Part shown: positions 51,009 to 58,744 of the stretch, one piece after another | Layout: each line of letters starts with the position of its first letter | Numbering within the stretch: position 1 is the first letter of the stretch | The notes under the pieces: generated by a model | What the model saw: the letters and a program-made list of their open reading frames with translations, nothing else | Databases searched by the model: none | What the model was told of the DNA's origin: nothing | Program-made: the position numbers and the translations under genes | Assembly: GCF_052161615.1 (NCBI RefSeq) | Contig: NZ_CP197417.1 | Location: forward strand, 992,001-1,056,000 | Direction: 5' to 3' | DNA length: 64,000 bases | Origin: Aeoliella sp052161615 | Lineage (GTDB): Bacteria; Planctomycetota; Planctomycetia; Pirellulales; Lacipirellulaceae

Positions 51009-51230
51009 ATGGCCGAGAATACCGTAGAAGATCGCCTCGCGGCGCTAGAAGAAGCCGTAGCGAAGCTAACCCGCCGCCTTCTCCCGGGGGAGAAACTCCC
51101 CCCGGAGAAGGACTGGCGCTCGACTATCGGCATGTTCGCCGGCGACCCCATCATGGCCGAGATCATCGAAGAAGGACGCAAGATTCGAGAGGAAGACAGA
51201 AGGATCGCACGCGAGAATGATCATTCTTGA
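51009..51230 (+). CDS. Small antitoxin-like protein paired with PIN toxin
   Basis: A 73-residue charged protein (MAENTVEDRLAALEEAVAKL) with an N-terminal coiled-coil helix and an acidic/basic C-terminal helix (EIIEEGRKIREEDRRIAREN), the usual toxin-wrapping tail. I recognise no DNA-binding fold in it. Its last 14 nt overlap the PIN-domain gene, which is the main reason to call it an antitoxin. It lies 25 nt after clpC on the same strand. Confidence 0.72.
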   Translation: MAENTVEDRLAALEEAVAKLTRRLLPGEKLPPEKDWRSTIGMFAGDPIMAEIIEEGRKIREEDRRIARENDHS

Positions 51231-51645
51231 CAGCGACCATCTGTCATTCTTAGAGCAGCCCGATAACCAGCTCTCGCAGCTACTGGAATCGAAGCTGTCG
51301 TTCGTTACCGACGAACCTCTAGTCACCACAGTCGTCTCTATGGAAGAGCAAATGCGTGGTTGGCTCGCGGCAATTGCCCGTACCAAACGCCTCCACGACC
51401 AGCCGCTCTATTACAAGCGTCTGGCCGGTCTCGTTCAGTTCTTCAGTCGATGGGAGCTGCTGCCCTTCGACGAGCCCGCGGCCGATCAATTCGAATCGCT
51501 GCGTATCGCTGGGGTCCGCATCAGCACCATGGACCTCAAAATTGCGTCCATTACCCTAGTCCACAACGCCACGCTGCTATCGGCCAACCTCCGCGACTTC
51601 GAAAAAGTTCCCGGACTAAAGGTCGAGGACTGGTTGCACGCATAG
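51217..51645 (+). CDS. PIN-domain ribonuclease toxin (VapC-like)
   Basis: A 142-residue PIN domain. It has the canonical acidic residues: MIILDSDHLSFL (Asp5), VSMEEQMRGWLA (Glu), STMDLKIASITLVHNATLLS (Asp with the VxD/LxxAS pattern) and NLRDFEKVPGL (final Asp). VapC toxins cleave tRNA or rRNA when released from the antitoxin. It overlaps the small upstream gene by 14 nt. Its stop is followed by the GGACCGC palindrome, which may end the transcript. Confidence 0.88.
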   Translation: MIILDSDHLSFLEQPDNQLSQLLESKLSFVTDEPLVTTVVSMEEQMRGWLAAIARTKRLHDQPLYYKRLAGLVQFFSRWELLPFDEPAADQFESLRIAGVRISTMDLKIASITLVHNATLLSANLRDFEKVPGLKVEDWLHA

Positions 51646-51961
51646 TTCTCTCCGCGTGCTGCCGTGCGACCCTAGCCGGACCGCCACGCGGTCCGTGAGT
51701 GGCCACTTCTCCAAAATTCAGCTACTTCTCCTAGAATTGGCCTCTTTCGCCCCCTCCTTCCAGCAATTCTCCCCCATATTGCTATGAGCCCTGAGCGGTG
51801 GACCTGCTAGGATCGGCGGTTCGGGTCCGCCGTGCCCGCGTTGATTTCGTGATGCGGAGCCGTTTTCAACGCCCATGGCCCGCACCCTCACGCCATGTTG
51901 TTTGCACCTTGATGCCATTGCCCCTTGATACTTCTGCCCCTTGAAGTTGGAGAGACCACGG
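51646..51961. other. Intergenic region before the CFA-type methyltransferase
   Basis: About 315 bases without a gene. It holds the GGACCGC palindrome (51670-51699). The ribosome binding site of the downstream gene (GTTGGAGAGACC, 51946-51957) is adequate. Promoter boxes were not identified. Confidence 0.5.
51670..51699. repeat. GGACCGC/GCGGTCC palindrome (copy 2, inverted)
   Basis: CCCTAGCCGGACCGCCACGC followed by GGTCCGTGAG; the inverse of 21202-21230, with 25 identical bases. GGACCGC pairs with GCGGTCC around CAC. It is 25 nt past the PIN-toxin stop. Confidence 0.7.
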
Positions 51962-53287
51962 ATGGGACACCCTTTTTCTGCCGCCGCGCAACTGACGTCG
52001 ATTCGCCGCGTGCTCGACGAACTCCGCGAGCCGCTGGATATGAACGTGTCGGTGCAGCTATGGGATGGCAGCGTGATCCCGCTCGGCAACAACGTCGACG
52101 GCAAGTACCTCATTCAGTTCTCCGGGCCCGGCGTCATCGGTTCGCTACTCCGCCGCCCGTCGCTCGAGACGCTGGTCCGCCTGTACGCGACGGGGCACGT
52201 CTCCTTCGAAGGGGGCGATCTCATTGAGATCTCCTCCGCCCTCCGCGCCTCGCGATCCAATCGCGAGCGACTCAAGAAAATCAGCAAGTGGATGCTCGCC
52301 AAAGCGGCGCTGCCGTTCCTGTTTGCCAGAACCAAAGATTCCGAGGTCAGCAAGGACTTCCGCGACGACATGGTCGGACGCGTTGAAAAGCGGCGAAATA
52401 ACAAGGACTACGTGCAGTTCCACTACGACGTCAGCAACGAGTTCTACGAGCTGTTTCTAGGCGAAGAGATGGTCTACACGTGTGCCTACTTTAAAGACCC
52501 CAACAACTCACTCGACCAGGCGCAGCGCGACAAACTCGACATGATCTGCCGCAAGCTCAGGCTTGTGCCGGGCGACCGACTGCTCGACATCGGCTGCGGC
52601 TGGGGCGCGCTCCTCTGCCATGCCGCGCAGCACTACGGAGCCATCGCCCACGGCATCACGCTCTCGCAGGAACAGCACGACTACACGGTGGCGAAGATCA
52701 AGCGACTTGGGCTCGAAGATCGCGTGAGTGTCCAGATCTGCGACTACGCCGATCATGTTGGCACGTACGACAAAGTCTGTAGCGTCGGCATGTCCGAGCA
52801 CATCGGCGTCGCCAACTACCCGCGGTACTTCAAGAAGATCAACTCGCTGCTCCGCGACCGAGGCCTCGTGCTCAATCACGCCATCGCCCGGCGAGCGAAA
52901 GTCTCCCGCCGTTCGATGCAGCGCATCCGCCCCGAGCGCCGACTACTGCTAAAGTACATCTTCCCCGGCTCCGAACTCACGCCGGTCGGAATGACCACCG
53001 ACTTCCTGGAGAAGACCGGCTTCGAAATCCAAGACGTCGAATCGTGGCGCGAGCACTACGCCCTCACGACTCGCATGTGGTGCCAACGCCTGTCGGCGAA
53101 TAAAGAAGAAGCGATCCGGCTCGTCGGTGTCGAACGCTATCGCCTATGGGTCGCGTATCTCGCCGGCGCCGCGGGCGGCTTCGAAGCCGGTTCGATCAAA
53201 CTGTTCCAGGTACTCGCCTCCAAACACAAGGCCAAAGGCCTCTCCGGCATGCCCCCGACGCGCGACGACCTCTACCGCGCCGCGTGA
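51962..53287 (+). CDS. cfa: Cyclopropane-fatty-acyl-phospholipid synthase family methyltransferase
   Basis: 441 residues from ATG 51962 (ribosome binding site GGAGAG). An N-terminal SCP2-like domain (about 20-110; VQLWDGSVIPLG, VRLYATGHVSFEGGD) is followed by the SAM methyltransferase core: YDVSNEFYELFLGEEMVYTC (signature), LLDIGCGWGALLCHAAQHYG (SAM loop), GITLSQEQ, VCSVGMSEHIGVANYPRYF and the C-terminal HYALTTRMWCQRL. It transfers methylene or methyl groups to unsaturated phospholipid acyl chains. A direct repeat begins over its stop codon. Confidence 0.9.
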   Translation: MGHPFSAAAQLTSIRRVLDELREPLDMNVSVQLWDGSVIPLGNNVDGKYLIQFSGPGVIGSLLRRPSLETLVRLYATGHVSFEGGDLIEISSALRASRSNRERLKKISKWMLAKAALPFLFARTKDSEVSKDFRDDMVGRVEKRRNNKDYVQFHYDVSNEFYELFLGEEMVYTCAYFKDPNNSLDQAQRDKLDMICRKLRLVPGDRLLDIGCGWGALLCHAAQHYGAIAHGITLSQEQHDYTVAKIKRLGLEDRVSVQICDYADHVGTYDKVCSVGMSEHIGVANYPRYFKKINSLLRDRGLVLNHAIARRAKVSRRSMQRIRPERRLLLKYIFPGSELTPVGMTTDFLEKTGFEIQDVESWREHYALTTRMWCQRLSANKEEAIRLVGVERYRLWVAYLAGAAGGFEAGSIKLFQVLASKHKAKGLSGMPPTRDDLYRAA

Positions 53288-53402
53288 GCCCCGTACAACG
53301 GAATTCATTCCGTTACGTATCCTCAAGTCCCCTCTCCCCCGACCCGGTGAGGGTCGAGGGAGAGGGGGCGTGAACCCCGTACAATGGAATTCATTCCGTT
53401 AC
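53283..53402. repeat. 34-nt direct repeats flanking a CCCTCTCCC hairpin (copy 4)
   Basis: CGTGAGCCCCGTACAACGGA and the following ATTCATTCCGTTAC (53283-53316) recurs at 53369-53402 with two changes in 34. Between them is a hairpin CCCCTCTCCCCCGACCC / GGGTCGAGGGAGAGGGG (53329-53368) of the same family as 11677-11726. The first direct repeat includes the cfa stop codon. A palindromic ACGGAATTnATTCCGT core is shared with 55105-55120. Confidence 0.8.
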
Positions 53403-53864
53403 CTAGCGCCCCAAAAAACTCCCCACCTTCCGCAAATCGAGCCGTGCCCGTCAGGGCCCGGAGTCTTCTACACACTCCAGTGGCGTACGGCCTCCCCCCA
53501 CTCACTTCAGTGGTAAGCCGAGCACCAACCATTCCAGTTGATCGTCTTCGACATCCACCAAGCAAAGCCAACGAGCAAGCCGGATCACAGAGAACTTGAG
53601 AAAAGGGTTAGCGACGCAGAGTGCCACCCGGCCGGCTACGGTGGCCTGACGAGGCGTGGCCCCCTTGGAGGGGAGTAGGCCAGAACTACCCACAGCTCAT
53701 CGATCAGGTGGCTTCTACCGTAAGTTCCTGATTTTCTTGTATCTCGGTTTCTCCTCCGTTAAACTGCGGTTCAGGCGGTACTCTTCTAGTTTTCGGTGGG
53801 GAACCGAGATTCCTTGGGGGTTCGACTGGACGGGCCCTCTTGCTCTTCATTCGGGGGTATCTTC
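53403..53864. other. Gene-free interval upstream of PEP-CTERM gene
   Basis: About 460 bases. I see no coding sequence. 53700-53830 is more T-rich and probably carries the promoter of the next gene. GGGGG at 53853-53857 is the likely ribosome binding site for ATG 53865. Confidence 0.45.
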
Positions 53865-54746
53865 ATGGGACCATTTCCATTCTCGTTCTTTCGAACTGAA
53901 CGATTGCGATGGATTCTCGTTTGGGCGATCGCTTCCGTGAGTCCGCTCTGCTTGGCTCAGGCCGCCCGCGCGTCGGAACTGTGGGCTACTGACTCCGGCA
54001 ATCGAAATCCGATTGAGTTGAATCAGCTCAGTGTTTCGACAGGCGCAAGGGGCTTGATCTCTCGCATCCCTCACGGGGGCACAATTACATCCGATGTACT
54101 CGATTTGGCCTCCGACCCGCTGCACGCGCGTTCGATGGTATGGGGGGTTCAGCTAACGAATCGCATTGAAGGGGAGAAGAGTTTGGTGGCGATGGATCCT
54201 TACCGCGAAGTGGTGATCTCATCGACGAAATTAATTGGCGGTACCACGATTGAAACCCTGGCCCTCGATCCAACGGATGGGACTTTCTACGGGGCGTCCA
54301 GCACCACGCTCTTCACCATCGACCCCGTGCTGGGAGGAGTGACGCCTGTTGGTGCATTGTCGCATGACGTTAGTTTCGGATTGGCGTTTGACCTTGCCGG
54401 AAACCTCTACGGCACGTCGCCTGGAGGGGAGCTTGTCGCGGTAGATAAGCAACTGGCCAGTAGCTCGCTCCTCGGATTGACGACGACGCCACTGGTGGAC
54501 CTCGCCGCTCGGCCGGAGGACGGGGTGATGTACGGCTTGGGGAGGAATGGCATCCTTTATAAGGTCGATTTGCAAAGCGGAGCCCTGACGCAAGTCGGAG
54601 CATCGATCTTTCGGGGGAGTTCACTCGCCTTCTCGGTCGTGCCAGAGCCATCGACGTGCGGACTGCTTGCCGTTGGCATGCTGGGATTGGCCCTTCGCCG
54701 GATGGCGCACTCTGCATGCCCCGTTCCGATCGGCACTGGTGGCTAG
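53865..54746 (+). CDS. Secreted PEP-CTERM protein with beta-propeller-like repeats
   Basis: 293 residues from ATG 53865, preferred over an upstream in-frame ATG at 53796 because a purine-rich GGGGG lies just before it and a signal peptide follows (WILVWAIASVSPLCLAQAAR). The body has repeated 'TLALDPTDGTFYGASS', 'LAFDLAGNLYGTSP' and 'LAARPEDGVMYGLG' blades, typical of extracellular beta-propeller proteins. The end is VVPEPSTCGLLAVGMLGLAL plus RRMAH: a PEP-CTERM signal (VPEP, hydrophobic helix, Arg). About 18 residues follow the Arg cluster, longer than usual. No exosortase is in the window. Confidence 0.82.
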   Translation: MGPFPFSFFRTERLRWILVWAIASVSPLCLAQAARASELWATDSGNRNPIELNQLSVSTGARGLISRIPHGGTITSDVLDLASDPLHARSMVWGVQLTNRIEGEKSLVAMDPYREVVISSTKLIGGTTIETLALDPTDGTFYGASSTTLFTIDPVLGGVTPVGALSHDVSFGLAFDLAGNLYGTSPGGELVAVDKQLASSSLLGLTTTPLVDLAARPEDGVMYGLGRNGILYKVDLQSGALTQVGASIFRGSSLAFSVVPEPSTCGLLAVGMLGLALRRMAHSACPVPIGTGG

Positions 54747-54929
54747 CGCCCTTCAGCTGGTGGATGGCTGCGTGCGATTTTCTATCGGCCGCTTGCGGTT
54801 TCGCGTCCGGCTTTAGGCCTCGACATCCCCACCTTCGCCAACTCCTCATGGTCGGACGGCACCGGACCATACTGGCCTCCAAACGTGGCGACGGTGTCCC
54901 TCGTCGGCCTCGCGCGACCGACCCACTTA

Positions 54930-55014
54930 CCCCGAAGGGGTTCCGGATGTCAGCCCAGGGTTGTCCCCACGCGAGTTCCACGAGCGCGGGGGCTACCCTG
55001 GGTAAACGTGCCAA
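54930..55014. repeat. GGCTGACAT family repeat (copy 3, inverted)
   Basis: CCCCGAAGGGGTTCCGGATG followed by TCAGCCCAGGG...GGCTACCCTGGGT. CCCAGGG and CCCTGGG face each other about 37 nt apart. It is the inverse of the 25510-25552 type (CCCAGGGCTG...GACAT). Confidence 0.55.
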
Positions 55015-55297
55015 AACCACCTAGCGGTCGAGCAGCAGGCTCGCCACAGGCCGGAGCGTTGCCGAGACCGCAACGGGGCCGCGGGGCGTGGATGTCGGAA
55101 AAACGGAATTAATTCCGTTGTGCGACTATTTACATTTTTTTCCAGAAAGCGACTAGAAAGCGCGCTGCGGGTGTGTTCTGATGTGCATATTCACTAAAGT
55201 AGTGGACGGGTGTTCTTTGGCAACTGAAAAACTAGAGGATAACGGCAGGCGGGGAGTTTGGCGGAGGATCGCGGTGCGCGCTGGGGCACAGCGTGAA

Positions 55298-55331
55298 GCG
55301 CCGGATCGGCGCGGAGCTTGATCCGGCCTAC
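55298..55331. repeat. CCGGATC palindromic repeat (copy 3)
   Basis: GCGCCGGATCGGCGCGGAGC followed by TTGATCCGGCCTAC. It is the best-preserved of the three copies (with 7602-7633 and 7923-7957). Confidence 0.7.
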
Positions 55332-55335
55332 TAGG

Positions 55336-55501
55336 GGAGTAATGTCGCACCTGCGGGTTGCCCCTGCGACTTTACTCTTCGGGGCGAACAGCCAGCTCGC
55401 TCCGCAAGGCGTTGCAGCAAATCAACTTGCAACGAAACTCCTCCAGGGAGCAAAAGGAGTAATGTCGCAGTCAATGAAATAGTCGCACGAGTGCGACTTT
55501 A
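55336..55501. repeat. Twin GGAGTAATGTCGCA ... TGCGACTTTA units
   Basis: GGAGTAATGTCGCA occurs at 55336-55349 and again at 55456-55469, exactly 120 nt apart. Each is followed 22-25 nt later by TGCGACTTTA, its near inverse. Each unit can form a hairpin. A further GTGCGACTATTTAC (55123 on) resembles the right arm. No integrase lies nearby. Confidence 0.6.
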
Positions 55502-55650
55502 TTTGCGAGCGGGATGCTAGCTCGCACGGCTTGCCTAATCGTTAAACTTTACTCAAGCGGCAGCGTAATGGAGGTCGATGTGGAAGATGAAGTCCCGCGC
55601 TTGCGCGGTGGTTTCGCCTCGCGCTAATCCCCCCAACGCGAATCCTTTTC

Positions 55651-56511
55651 ATGGCTACTGGTACTGCTAGCATCGACCGCTCCACGCCCGGGTTCTTCCG
55701 TCGGTTGTCCGACGGAATTGCCGACATTGGTGAGATTACCATCGCGTGGGTCGAGGCGATTGGCGATATCACGCTGTTCGCGTGGCAGACCTTCCTCTGG
55801 ATGGTCACTCGCTTGCCGCGTCGCGACACGCTGGTGTTCGCGTTCTACCAAATCGGCGTCCGCAGTTTGCCCGTGGTGGCGCTGACGGGCACGTTCATCG
55901 GCATGGTGCTCGCCGTGCAATCGTACTCGCAGTTCCGTGCGTTCGGACTCGAGACGCAGCTCGGCGCGGTGATCAATCGCTCCATGTTTCGCGAACTCGG
56001 TCCCGTGCTAGCGGCGACCATGCTGGCGGGGCGTGTGGGAAGTTCCATCGCCGCGGAGCTCGGAACCATGCGTGTCACCGAGCAAATCGACGCCCTCGTG
56101 GCGATGGGCTCGAACCCGATACGCTACCTGGTGGTGCCGCGGTTCCTGGCTTGTTTGTTCATGATTCCCTCGCTGACGATCATGGCGGTGTTCATGGGCG
56201 TGGTGGGTGGTGCGTTTTATTGCACTTATATCCTGGGTGTCGACTCGTTCTATTACGTCAACAACGCCCGGTACGCCGACGCGAACTGGGACCTCTGTTA
56301 TGGCATCTTTAAGAGCGTGTTCTTTGGTGCCGCGATTGCGATTCTCAGCTGTTACCGCGGGTTCCACTGCATGCCGGGTGCCGAGGGCGTGGGGCGTGCT
56401 TCGACCGCGGCGTTCGTGCAGTCGTTTGTCGTCATTCTGATTCTCGACCTACTGCTGAGTATCGCACTGGACGACCTTTACTACTTCATCTGGCCGGAAC
56501 AAACACTGTGA
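55651..56511 (+). CDS. mlaE: MlaE-family lipid ABC transporter permease
   Basis: A 286-residue permease of the MlaE/YrbE type. With the ATPase and MlaD-type protein downstream it moves phospholipids between inner and outer membrane. Features: an amphipathic N-terminal helix, RSLPVVALTGTFIGMVLAVQ, RSMFRELGPVLAATMLAGRV and GTMRVTEQIDALVAMGSNPI, the coupling loop typical of MlaE, then several hydrophobic helices. It overlaps mlaF by 4 nt (GTGA) and is the first gene of the operon. Confidence 0.93.
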   Translation: MATGTASIDRSTPGFFRRLSDGIADIGEITIAWVEAIGDITLFAWQTFLWMVTRLPRRDTLVFAFYQIGVRSLPVVALTGTFIGMVLAVQSYSQFRAFGLETQLGAVINRSMFRELGPVLAATMLAGRVGSSIAAELGTMRVTEQIDALVAMGSNPIRYLVVPRFLACLFMIPSLTIMAVFMGVVGGAFYCTYILGVDSFYYVNNARYADANWDLCYGIFKSVFFGAAIAILSCYRGFHCMPGAEGVGRASTAAFVQSFVVILILDLLLSIALDDLYYFIWPEQTL

Positions 56512-57365
56512 GCGAACTCGAAGAAACTCGCGAACCGAAGGACGAACCGTTGATCACGGCTCGGCAGCTCACGGTGCGCTTCGGCCGCCAGACGGTGCTC
56601 CGCGACGTCACGCTCGAAGTTCCGCGTGGCCAAACGCTGGCGATCATTGGTGAGAGCGGTTGCGGGAAAACGGTGCTGCTCAAGTCGCTCATCGGACTGG
56701 TGGCGCCGACCTCGGGACACGTGGTTTACGATGGCCAGACGCTCGACAGTTTGAACGACAAACAGCTGACGAAGCTCCGCACGCGATTCGGGTTTGTGTT
56801 CCAAAACGCGGCGCTTTTTGACAGCCTGACGATCGCCGACAACGTGGCGTTCCCGCTTCGCGAGCACCAAAGCATCGGGCAAGAGGAAGCGTACCATCAG
56901 GTTCGCGAAGCCTTGGCCATCGTTGGTTTGCCTTCGAGCGTGATGGTCAAACGACCGGCAGAGCTCTCTGGCGGTATGCGGAAGCGTGTAGGACTCGCTC
57001 GGGCGATCATCATGCAGCCCGAGATCGTGCTGTACGACGAACCGACCACGGGACTCGACCCGATTATGAGCGACGTGATCAACGAGCTCATCATCCGCAC
57101 GCGCGAGCAGTCGAAGGTGACCAGCATCGTGGTGACGCACGACATGACGAGCGCTCTTAAGCTGGCGGACCGCATCGTGATGCTGTACCCGCTGCCGCGT
57201 CTGCCGAAGGGCGAGTCGCAGATGATTTTCGATGGGACGCCCGCCGACATCAAGAAGTCGACGGACAAGCGCGTGGCACAGTTCCTTCGCGGCGAAGCGG
57301 GCGAGCGACTGCAAGAGCTCCGCGATCAGTTCGAATCGTCGCGGATGCACGCGGCCCTAAAATAA
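56508..57365 (+). CDS. mlaF: MlaF-family ABC transporter ATP-binding protein
   Basis: A 285-residue ABC ATPase starting at GTG 56508, overlapping mlaE. Walker A IIGESGCGKTVLLKSL, Q-loop FVFQNAALFDSL, signature ELSGGMRKRVGLARA, Walker B EIVLYDEPTTGLDPI, H-loop VVTHDM. The sequence ALFDSLTIADNVAFPLRE is typical of MlaF. The C-terminal 30 residues (FLRGEAGERLQELRDQFESS) form the extension used in MlaF partner contacts. A palindromic repeat of about 76 nt lies between it and mlaD. Confidence 0.93.
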   Translation: MSELEETREPKDEPLITARQLTVRFGRQTVLRDVTLEVPRGQTLAIIGESGCGKTVLLKSLIGLVAPTSGHVVYDGQTLDSLNDKQLTKLRTRFGFVFQNAALFDSLTIADNVAFPLREHQSIGQEEAYHQVREALAIVGLPSSVMVKRPAELSGGMRKRVGLARAIIMQPEIVLYDEPTTGLDPIMSDVINELIIRTREQSKVTSIVVTHDMTSALKLADRIVMLYPLPRLPKGESQMIFDGTPADIKKSTDKRVAQFLRGEAGERLQELRDQFESSRMHAALK

Positions 57366-57393
57366 CTTGCTAAGGATTGGTGTAGAGAAGAAT

Positions 57394-57469
57394 TGTGGGA
57401 GGGCTCTCCGAGCCCGATGACTTGCTGGAAAGCTTTGGTAATAAATCGGCCTCGGAGAGGCCTCCTACA
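57394..57469. repeat. GGGAGGGCTCTCCGAG inverted repeat inside mla operon (copy 2)
   Basis: TGTGGGAGGGCTCTCCGAGC followed by CCGAT, about 32 nt, then ATCGGCCTCGGAGAGGCCTC and CTACA. The arms match 45727-45785. It is located between mlaF and mlaD, so a transcript running through would carry a strong stem-loop. Confidence 0.75.
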
Positions 57470-57499
57470 AACCTGCACCACGAAAATACGAGAACGATC

Positions 57500-58660
57500 A
57501 TGGACGAACGCAGAATGCAACGGCTGGTGGGCATGGTGGTGTTATTCACCATCACGTTCCTCGGCGTGCTATTGATCGCCAACAATCCGACTTCGTCGCC
57601 GTGGGGCTCGCGCGGGTATGAGATCTTCCTCGACGTGCCAAGCGCTCCCGGCATCGCGGTCAACACGCCCGTTCGCAAGGACGGCGTGCTGGTGGGTCGC
57701 GTCGCGGGGCTGGAGTGGACCGACGATGGCGTGCGTTTGCGGATTCGCATCGACCGCGAAGACGTGCGGATTTACGAGAACGACGAGGCGAAGATCGAAC
57801 CGTCGAGCCTGTTGGGCGACGCGGTGGTGACGTTCACTCGTAAGCCCGTGACGCGAAGCACCAGCTACCCACCGCAGACACAAACACCGGCAGATTCGCG
57901 AGTGCCGATCCTGGCGGGGGCGGTGGTCGATGGCACGGTGATGGAGGATCCCCTCGCCGCCATTACAGAACTCAATCAGAAGATTGGGCCGTCCATCGAG
58001 AAGCTCGGCGAGGCGGGCGAGAAGATCTCGGTGCTTGCCGAGAAAGTGAACGTCATCCTTGGCGACGACATTGGTAACAATCGCCTGCACCGGTTGATCG
58101 ACGAGACGACGCTGACCATGCAGGACTTCCGCCGCACGACGAACAACATCGATCAGATGCTTGGCGACGAACAATTGCGTCAGCAGATGCGAACCTCGAT
58201 GGAGGAGTTCCCCAAGCTGATCACGGACGCGCGGGCCACGCTTCAGCGAGCAGGGCAGACGCTGGCGAACTTCGACACCGTCATCGCCTCGGCCGATCGC
58301 AACATGCGGAACATCGAGGGAATCACCAAGCCCCTTGGCGAGCGGGGCGAGGAACTCGCGGATCTGCTGATCTCGTCGATCGACAACCTGGACATCGTGA
58401 TGAAGGACATGTCACGCTTCGCCGGCTCGCTGAACACGGGCGAAGGCCTCTTGGGCCGATTGGTGCGTGACAAAAAGATGAGCGACGACGTCGACCTGCT
58501 TGTGAAGAACGCCAATGTGCTGATCTTCAACATCAACGAACGAGTGAGGAGCGTGATGGTCGACCAGATTGTGGAGAACCTGAAGATCTTCACCGACAAG
58601 ATTGCCCGCGAGCCAGGCCGCATCATTGGCGGGGCGCTGAATCCGAGCATCACCAAGTAA
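57500..58660 (+). CDS. mlaD: MlaD/MCE-domain lipid-binding protein
   Basis: A 386-residue MCE protein. ATG 57500 is followed by one membrane anchor (LVGMVVLFTITFLGVLLIAN). The MCE domain (about 38-115) has EIFLDVPSAPGIAVNTPVRK, GVLVGRVAGLEWTDDGVRL and SSLLGDAVVTFT. A long helical segment (about 160-370) has several Leu/Ile/Asp heptads (TLQRAGQTLANFDTVIASAD), which could form the tunnel or needle reaching toward the outer membrane. It ends in a region with GEGLLGRLVRDKKMSDDVDL, typical of MCE proteins. Third gene of mlaEFD. Confidence 0.9.
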   Translation: MDERRMQRLVGMVVLFTITFLGVLLIANNPTSSPWGSRGYEIFLDVPSAPGIAVNTPVRKDGVLVGRVAGLEWTDDGVRLRIRIDREDVRIYENDEAKIEPSSLLGDAVVTFTRKPVTRSTSYPPQTQTPADSRVPILAGAVVDGTVMEDPLAAITELNQKIGPSIEKLGEAGEKISVLAEKVNVILGDDIGNNRLHRLIDETTLTMQDFRRTTNNIDQMLGDEQLRQQMRTSMEEFPKLITDARATLQRAGQTLANFDTVIASADRNMRNIEGITKPLGERGEELADLLISSIDNLDIVMKDMSRFAGSLNTGEGLLGRLVRDKKMSDDVDLLVKNANVLIFNINERVRSVMVDQIVENLKIFTDKIAREPGRIIGGALNPSITK

Positions 58661-58675
58661 GGAGTACGAGTCCAC

Positions 58676-58704
58676 GTAGCCGGACTCGCAAGAGTGCGGG
58701 CCGT
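58676..58704. repeat. TAGCCGGACTCGCAAGA repeat (copy 2)
   Basis: GTAGCCGGACTCGCAAGAGT followed by GCGGGCCGT. It differs from 44450-44478 at four positions in 29. It follows the mlaD stop by 15 nt. Confidence 0.6.
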
Positions 58705-58744
58705 TAGCGAATGCCCCCGAAGTCTGGCGACATCGGCTACAAGA

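Larger units (their letters stand above)
54747..55650. other. 900-bp gene-free region dense in repeats
   Basis: No convincing gene. Contents: an inverted GGCTGACAT-family repeat (54930-55014), a perfect palindrome AACGGAATTAATTCCGTT (55103-55120), a CCGGATC repeat (55298-55331) and twin GTCGCA units (55336-55501). It separates the PEP-CTERM gene from mlaE, so the mla promoter should lie in its right part. Confidence 0.5.

Noticed and set aside
54747..55110. A coding remnant downstream of the PEP-CTERM gene
   Set aside because: Frames such as 54656-55024 are Arg/Pro/Ser-rich, span repeat units and show no homology I can recognise; the region is better read as repeat DNA.
55336..55501. CRISPR array
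   Set aside because: Only two repeat units, 120 nt apart, each itself a hairpin; no regular 30-40-nt spacers and no cas genes.
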